A DNA stretch of 64,000 bases from Flavobacteriales bacterium (GTDB lineage Bacteria; Bacteroidota; Bacteroidia; Flavobacteriales_F; PHOS-HE28): assembly GCA_016717305.1 (NCBI GenBank), contig JADKFY010000013.1:62001-126000 (forward strand). Reading direction: 5' to 3'. Position numbers and translations under genes: made by a program. Below, in pieces: positions 59,475 to 64,000 of this stretch; within the stretch, counting starts at the first letter, position 1; every line of letters starts with the position of its first letter. The notes beneath the pieces were generated by a model, which was not told the DNA's origin, searched no databases, and saw only the letters and a list, made by a program, of their open reading frames with translations.

Positions 59475-60029
59475 ATGCGCTTCTGGTCCGTTGTCCTATT
59501 CCTGCTCCTGTTACCGGCGACCCAAGCGCAAGATGCCCCGGCACCGGGTACCGCGTTGGGTATTACGCGCCATATGAGCATTCCACTGAACGGTCTGCTG
59601 CTTTTCGATCAGGTGGCCAGTGCTTGGAAGTGGACCTTCGGCAATGAGCCCGGAGGTAAGGTGCTGCTCAGTGACCGCGAAAACGGGATACTTGAAGGTA
59701 CGGCACGCATCAACTTCCGATCGGCCATACTGCCCGGCCGCGAAGAGAGCATGGGGACAATTGCCTACCACGTAAAGTTCCAGATACATGCCGGGGAATG
59801 CGCTGCGATCGTTTCCTCGCTGGTACACACGGGCAACAAGAATGCACACCGCAGAGCGGTGAACATGGGTCAACTTATGCGCAACGAGGACCAAGTGACC
59901 CACGCCATTGGTATGAGCCACATTTTCACCGTAAAGCTGCATGCTGAGTTAAGGACCCTGGCCGAGACCCGGATAAATGCGCTCTTGCAGAATATGGAGG
60001 CGCGTATAAGGGCGGATCTGGAGGATTAG
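59475..60029 (+). CDS. Exported DUF4468-like protein
   Basis: A 184-residue protein with a signal peptide (WSVVVLFLLLLPATQAQ-like: FWSVVLFLLLLPATQAQ). After a short linker comes a single alpha/beta domain: HMSIPLNGLLLFDQVASAW, then GILEGTARINFRSAI and YHVKFQIHAGECA, which is like DUF4468 (TBP-like fold; small periplasmic proteins of Bacteroidota). The tail is helical (ARINALLQNMEARIRADLED). Upstream in-frame codons (59385) overlap the NYN gene; the Met at 59475 begins the signal peptide. Function unknown. The 174 bases after the stop hold no gene. Confidence 0.65.
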   Translation: MRFWSVVLFLLLLPATQAQDAPAPGTALGITRHMSIPLNGLLLFDQVASAWKWTFGNEPGGKVLLSDRENGILEGTARINFRSAILPGREESMGTIAYHVKFQIHAGECAAIVSSLVHTGNKNAHRRAVNMGQLMRNEDQVTHAIGMSHIFTVKLHAELRTLAETRINALLQNMEARIRADLED

Positions 60030-60148
60030 GCGTTGATCTGGACCGTATGGGAATTGTGGCTCCGGATCAGGCCGCCACCGCTTTTGTTCATTTCGGCAAG
60101 GCGGTATCCACTGGACCCCTATAGACTATAATGGACGTGTACGCACAT

Positions 60149-60163
60149 CCATTCCCGTCCATT
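60149..60163. repeat. Dispersed 15-base repeat, inverted copy of 46542-46556
   Basis: CCATTCCCGTCCATT is the exact reverse complement of AATGGACGGGAATGG at 46542-46556. It lies in the gap before the histidine kinase gene, next to a TATAGACTATA palindrome (60120-60130 region) and an imperfect 22-base palindrome starting ATGGACGTG (60131). Confidence 0.5.
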
Positions 60164-60203
60164 GCAACCTCTGCCCAATACGCTGCGTTGAAGGTCTTTG
60201 ACC

Positions 60204-61520
60204 ATGCAGCCTATCAAACGCTTTTCCATGCGATCGTGGCCCATCATTACGGTGGTGCTCATGTCCCTTTTCATTTCCTACGGACTAAGCCTGATCTCCC
60301 GGTCGCAGCAGCTGCAGCAGCGGATCACACAGGAAGTACACTTGTTGGATGAATTGAGCCGACTGAACGACGCGTTGCATCAATTGGGCATCGCCCATCG
60401 GATGGACATCAGTACACAGCAATTCGGCTGGCCAACGGAATTGGAAAAGGTGAGACAACGGGTGGCTTCCTTGAAGGCGCGGTATCCGGATTCGCCCGGA
60501 ATGGTAGAGATGCCTGATGACTTGAACCGGTTGTTGCACCAAACTGATTCGTTGCACCGCGAGGCTATGTCAACACCGGCCCTATGGAACGAACGAACAC
60601 CCGCTGAAGCTGTTTTCCAATTCATGCTCCAACGCAGCCAGAAAGCCGTGGACCGCACCACGCGCAGTGTCCATGAGCAAGGCCTGAGCGTGTACACATC
60701 TACCCTTTCAAAACGGTGGAGCGAAGCCCAGTTCCTGCTGATCGCTGCTTGCCTGATGGCGGTGGTGTTCGCATGGCTCGTGGGAAAGAGCCAACGCTTG
60801 TTGGTGGTGAGCCAGAATAGGGCTGAAGAACTGGACCGTGCCAAACAGGACTTGGAAAAAGCCAACCGCGATCTGCGCGAAACCATGTTGAGCAAAGAGG
60901 AGAAGGAAGTGATGTTGAAGGAGATCCACCACCGCGTGAAGAACAACCTGCAGATCGTGAAGAGCTTGATCCGATTCCAAATGGAACAGGTGAAGGACCC
61001 GACAACGACCGAGCTGTTCAATGAATGTGTGAATCGCGTAAGTGCCATGGCCTTGGTTCACGAGCAGACCTACCTGAGCAAGGACCTGGCGAACATTGAT
61101 GTGAACTCGTACTTCGCGCAGTTGACCAGAGATCTCTGCTATGCCTATAGCGTTGACATCAAACTGGACCTCGACATCAAGATCAACGTTCCAACGCTAA
61201 GCGTGGACACCTTGATCCCCTTGGGTCTGGTGATCAATGAGATCATTTCGAATTCTCTTAAATACGCGTTCAAGGGCCGCAAGAAGGGCACGATCTTCGT
61301 TCACCTCGATGGTGATCAAGAGCACGGGTTGCACATGCGCATAGGTGATGATGGTGTTGGCTTGCCTGACCGCGGGAAGTGGGACCGACCGGAGACCTTG
61401 GGCATGGACCTGATCCACACACTGGCCGGACAGTTGGACACTACCGTGGAATTGGTCCCCGGACCGGGAACAGTGTACGAGCTGATCACGGTCCAGCAGC
61501 AGCGCAGGAAGGTGGCTTGA
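60204..61520 (+). CDS. Membrane sensor histidine kinase, HisKA_2 type
   Basis: A 438-residue two-helix membrane sensor. Helix 1 is SWPIITVVLMSLFISYGL (residues about 11-28), a 140-residue extracytoplasmic helical sensor with no named domain follows, and helix 2 is FLLIAACLMAVVFAWLVG (about 174-192). Next comes a coiled coil (AKQDLEKANRDLRETM), the HisKA_2 H-box EIHHRVKNNLQIVKSL, and a HATPase domain with N-box NEIISNSLKYAFKG and G1 IGDDGVGLPDRG. The family partners single-domain receivers with ANTAR or similar outputs. The start at 60204 is preferred to TTG 60198. It lies just after the dispersed 15-base repeat. Confidence 0.92.
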   Translation: MQPIKRFSMRSWPIITVVLMSLFISYGLSLISRSQQLQQRITQEVHLLDELSRLNDALHQLGIAHRMDISTQQFGWPTELEKVRQRVASLKARYPDSPGMVEMPDDLNRLLHQTDSLHREAMSTPALWNERTPAEAVFQFMLQRSQKAVDRTTRSVHEQGLSVYTSTLSKRWSEAQFLLIAACLMAVVFAWLVGKSQRLLVVSQNRAEELDRAKQDLEKANRDLRETMLSKEEKEVMLKEIHHRVKNNLQIVKSLIRFQMEQVKDPTTTELFNECVNRVSAMALVHEQTYLSKDLANIDVNSYFAQLTRDLCYAYSVDIKLDLDIKINVPTLSVDTLIPLGLVINEIISNSLKYAFKGRKKGTIFVHLDGDQEHGLHMRIGDDGVGLPDRGKWDRPETLGMDLIHTLAGQLDTTVELVPGPGTVYELITVQQQRRKVA

Positions 61521-61588
61521 TCAATTTTGAACCGGCAGGCACTTCGGGCTTGGATCCATTCGGCACATCCCTACTTCGATCCTTCATC

Positions 61589-61596
61589 TACTTTTG
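61589..61596 (+). promoter_or_regulatory. -7 promoter element of the S9A peptidase
   Basis: TACTTTTG is an exact TAnnTTTG match, 32 bases before the ATG at 61629. No -33 partner at normal spacing was found. Confidence 0.4.
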
Positions 61597-61628
61597 CGCC
61601 GATCGCCATTGGGTGATCCCCTTCGCCC

Positions 61629-63914
61629 ATGGACCGCTCCTCTTTGATCGCACTGCCCTTCGTCTTCCTCTGCGCCTGCGCCGGGAATGAAGAACCCGTA
61701 ACCACCGTTCCTTCAATGACCTATCCCGAAACCCGGCAGGACAGCACCGCTGGTGATACGCTGCACGGCACTTTCATTTCCGACCCCTACCGTTGGCTAG
61801 AGAACGATACCAGTGCGGAAACCGCTGATTGGGTTACACGGCAGAACGCGGCAACGGAAGCGTATTTGTCCAAGGTCCCCTATCGCGAAAGCATTGCGAA
61901 GCGGTATGAAGAGATCTACAACTTCCCGAAAGTATCCGCGCCTTGGAAGGTGGGTGACCTGTACTTCATCAGCAAGAACAGCGGTCTGCAGAACCAGTTC
62001 GTGATCAACGTGCGTGAAGGACTGGATGGAGAGGATAAGGTGTTCATAGATCCCAATGCGATCGACCCTGCAGGAACCACCACGTTCAATATGTTGGGTG
62101 CCAGCAAGGACGACAAGTACATGGCGATCGGCGTGCAGAAGGCAGGGAGCGATTGGCAGGATATCGAAGTGTGGGACCTTACCACTAAGACCAAGACCAA
62201 TGATCTCTTGAAGTGGTGCAAATTCAGTGGCGCCGCTTGGTACAAGAACGGATTCTTCTACAGCCGTTACCCTTCACCCTCGAAAGGCACGGAACTGAGC
62301 GCTGCCAGCAAATTCCAAAAAGTGTATTACCACGTAGTGGGTGAACCGCAAGAAAAGGATGTACTCGTTTGGGAGGACACCAAGAACGGAGATCTGTACG
62401 TAGGTGCCGGAGTTACTGAAGGCGAGGAATTCGCAACCCTTTACATCAGCACCGGGACCGATGGATTCGAGCAGTACTTTCATGACCTGCGCACTGGCCA
62501 TATCCCTTCACCCCAAACGAAATGGGTGCCGTTGCAACAGGGCTTTGACCATAAAACGAGCATTGTGGGATACGAGCCGAAGAGCAGTCGGCTTTTGGTG
62601 ATGACCGATGTGGAAGCACCCACCTACCGCTTAGTTTCCGTGGACCCTGCCAAGCCTGCACCAACTGAGTGGAAGGACGTGATCCCGATGCGCGCCGAAC
62701 TATTGCAAAGTGTGAGCACCGGTGGCGGTCTGCTCTTCGCTGATTACCTCAAGGACGCAACCACGCGCATCTACCGATTCAATTCGGATGGTACCGGCGA
62801 ACAAGAAGTGGAACTGCCCGGCCTGGGAAGTGCTGGCGGCTTCGGCGGAAAACGCGAGGACACCTACAGCTTCTATAGCTTCACCTCCTTTACCGATCCC
62901 GGTACGATCTACCGTTACGACTATGTAACGGGCAAAAGCGAAGTGTACTTCCGGCCGGAATTACGGTTCGACCCATCGCTCTACATTACCGAACAAGTCT
63001 TCTTCCCCAGTAAGGATGGGACCAAGGTGCCCATGTTCATCGTGCGCAAGATCACTGTTGAACGCAACGGCAAGAACCCTGCGTTGCTCTATGCGTACGG
63101 CGGGTTCAATGTGAGCCTGAGCCCCAGCTTCAGCACCAGCCGAATGATCCTGTTGGAGCAGGGCGGGGTATTCGCATTGGCCAACTTGCGCGGTGGCGGT
63201 GAGTATGGCGAAGACTGGCACAAGGCCGGTATGCTGGAGAAGAAACAGAACGTGTTCGACGATTTCATCGCAGCGGCGGAATACCTGAAAGCCATGAAAT
63301 GGACCGACACCGAACACTTGGGCATAAACGGTGGTAGTAACGGTGGGTTGCTGGTGGGAGCAGTGATGACCCAGCGGCCAGACCTCGCTGGGGTGTGCTT
63401 TCCTGAAGTGGGCGTACTGGACATGTTGCGCTACCAGAAATTCACCGCCGGTTTCGGATGGACCCCGGAATACGGAAATGCGGACAAGAGCCCGGAGGAG
63501 TTCGATTTCCTTCGGAAATATTCACCGCTACACAACGTAAAACCGGCAAGCTATCCGGCCACTTTGGTGATGACCGCAGACCATGACGACCGCGTTGTGC
63601 CTGCACATAGTTTCAAGTTCATCAGCACCCTGCAACGCGAACAATTGGGCGAGGCGCCGGTGTTGATCCGGATCCAGACCCAAGCCGGACATGGCGCAGG
63701 GATGCCCACCAGCAAGATCATTGAACAGCAAGCGGACAAATGGGCTTTCTTCTTCAACAACGTAGGAGTGGTTCCACTTACGAGGAAGCCGCCAAAGCGA
63801 CCGAGTGATCCTCCATGCAACGTGGCGTACCCGGAACGGGGCATTTCCCCGCGCTGCGATCGGCCTAACGGAATAGTACCATCTTTGGCCCCATGGACGC
63901 GTACCAGATCCTGA
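61629..63914 (+). CDS. Prolyl oligopeptidase family (S9A) serine peptidase, lipoprotein-like
   Basis: A 761-codon frame. Residues 1-18 form a lipoprotein signal, LIALPFVFLCACAG, with a Cys at 16-18. The propeller domain follows (DPYRWLENDTSAETADWV, YEEIYNFPKVSAPW) to about residue 440. The catalytic domain has Ser in INGGSNGGLLVG, Asp in TADHDDRVVPAHS and His in GHGAGMP, plus ANLRGGGEYGEDWH. Family members end shortly after WAFFFNNVGV; here about 38 extra residues (LTRKPPKRPSDPPC...) run to 63914 and overlap the next gene by 22 bases. Another frame right after this point reads STYEEAAKATE and stops at 63806-63808, so the end is probably frameshifted. Catalytic assignment is firm; the C-terminus is not. 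Confidence 0.88.
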   Translation: MDRSSLIALPFVFLCACAGNEEPVTTVPSMTYPETRQDSTAGDTLHGTFISDPYRWLENDTSAETADWVTRQNAATEAYLSKVPYRESIAKRYEEIYNFPKVSAPWKVGDLYFISKNSGLQNQFVINVREGLDGEDKVFIDPNAIDPAGTTTFNMLGASKDDKYMAIGVQKAGSDWQDIEVWDLTTKTKTNDLLKWCKFSGAAWYKNGFFYSRYPSPSKGTELSAASKFQKVYYHVVGEPQEKDVLVWEDTKNGDLYVGAGVTEGEEFATLYISTGTDGFEQYFHDLRTGHIPSPQTKWVPLQQGFDHKTSIVGYEPKSSRLLVMTDVEAPTYRLVSVDPAKPAPTEWKDVIPMRAELLQSVSTGGGLLFADYLKDATTRIYRFNSDGTGEQEVELPGLGSAGGFGGKREDTYSFYSFTSFTDPGTIYRYDYVTGKSEVYFRPELRFDPSLYITEQVFFPSKDGTKVPMFIVRKITVERNGKNPALLYAYGGFNVSLSPSFSTSRMILLEQGGVFALANLRGGGEYGEDWHKAGMLEKKQNVFDDFIAAAEYLKAMKWTDTEHLGINGGSNGGLLVGAVMTQRPDLAGVCFPEVGVLDMLRYQKFTAGFGWTPEYGNADKSPEEFDFLRKYSPLHNVKPASYPATLVMTADHDDRVVPAHSFKFISTLQREQLGEAPVLIRIQTQAGHGAGMPTSKIIEQQADKWAFFFNNVGVVPLTRKPPKRPSDPPCNVAYPERGISPRCDRPNGIVPSLAPWTRTRS
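63880..63887 (+). promoter_or_regulatory. Probable -7 element of the antiporter gene
   Basis: CATCTTTG has one mismatch to TAnnTTTG and ends five bases before the ATG at 63893, again near-leaderless. It lies inside the doubtful C-terminal extension of the S9A gene, which supports the view that this extension is not coding. Confidence 0.3.
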
Positions 63915-64000
63915 TCCTGCTCTGTGTGCTGGTGATCTTCAGCTACCTGTTCGACCTGTTCGCGAAACGCACCCGCATCCCCTCGGTGCTGTTGTTGTTG
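63893..64000 (+). CDS. Cation:proton antiporter, 3' end outside window
   Basis: The frame from ATG 63893 encodes MDAYQILILLCVLVIFSYLF, then DLFAKRTRIPSVLLLL, and is still open at the window end. A first membrane helix followed by KRTRIPSVLLLL is the usual beginning of CPA-type Na+/H+ (or K+/H+) exchangers, where the second helix continues GI.G. Only 36 residues are available, so the assignment is tentative. Confidence 0.5.
   Translation, partial: MDAYQILILLCVLVIFSYLFDLFAKRTRIPSVLLLL

Noticed and set aside
1..64000. tRNA, rRNA, CRISPR array, insertion sequence, prophage or riboswitch
   Set aside because: I looked through the gaps for tRNA T-loop and acceptor patterns, evenly spaced repeats, transposase or integrase motifs, and known riboswitch cores, and found none that I could support by eye.

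Overview
The window looks like a chromosomal segment of a Bacteroidota bacterium, most likely from Flavobacteriales or a relative. Several secreted proteins end in type A or type B sorting domains of the type IX secretion system (T9SS). PorQ and a PorE-like OmpA lipoprotein candidate are present. Start codons generally lack Shine-Dalgarno sequences, and many genes are preceded by the Bacteroidota -7 promoter element TAnnTTTG, sometimes with a TTTG -33 element about 19-20 bases upstream. The GC content looks moderate. I saw no rRNA, tRNA, CRISPR array, insertion sequence or prophage, and the gene content is mostly housekeeping.

Layout: 0-2.3 kb, an Alg9-like membrane glycosyltransferase (5' end cut by the window) and a TerC-family protein. 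2.3-6.6 kb, two tandem paralogous secreted trypsin-like proteases that end in a duplicated dockerin-like module instead of a recognisable T9SS tail. 6.7-14.3 kb, PorE-like OmpA protein, AsmA-family protein, dicarboxylate/amino-acid symporter and aroC, all on the minus strand. 14.4-20.5 kb, secreted SGNH hydrolase, a DUF1801 gene with an internal stop, then hutI, a CPBP protease and bifunctional ftcD (histidine catabolism). 20.6-28.5 kb, membrane patatin, BadF-type kinase, LuxR response regulator, rnz, a small T9SS substrate, a STAS protein, pyrB and pyrR. 28.6-38.6 kb, rpsA, a frameshifted type B T9SS protein, frameshifted ispH, decayed short genes, a PQQ-type sugar dehydrogenase, cmk, frameshifted porQ and a lipoprotein.

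38.6-49.7 kb, queA, a T9SS subtilase, a repeat-rich T9SS protein broken at a G8 tract, lon, a GlmU-like nucleotidyltransferase, and a PiT phosphate transporter with its DUF47 partner. 49.9-64 kb, a gamma-carbonic-anhydrase-like protein, DUF1003, an unknown gene, a DUF486-KefB-like pair, DUF2330 with a stand-alone RnfD-like protein, a REC-REC-histidine kinase cassette, an NYN-cold-shock-like fusion, a second histidine kinase, an S9A prolyl oligopeptidase and the start of a cation/proton antiporter.

Three themes stand out. First, at least seven genes carry frameshifts or nonsense changes, many in short homopolymers and some in probably essential genes. This points to residual sequencing error in the assembly, although one (the LMW phosphatase remnant) also lacks its catalytic Arg and may be truly decayed. 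Second, many -7 boxes sit only 4-6 bases from the start codon, implying leaderless or near-leaderless mRNAs. Third, three convergent gene pairs end on a shared TGATCA, which gives back-to-back TGA stops with no spacer. The best candidate for something undescribed is the C-terminal dockerin-like 'YTG..NDRD' module of the tandem proteases. No complete novel system is evident.
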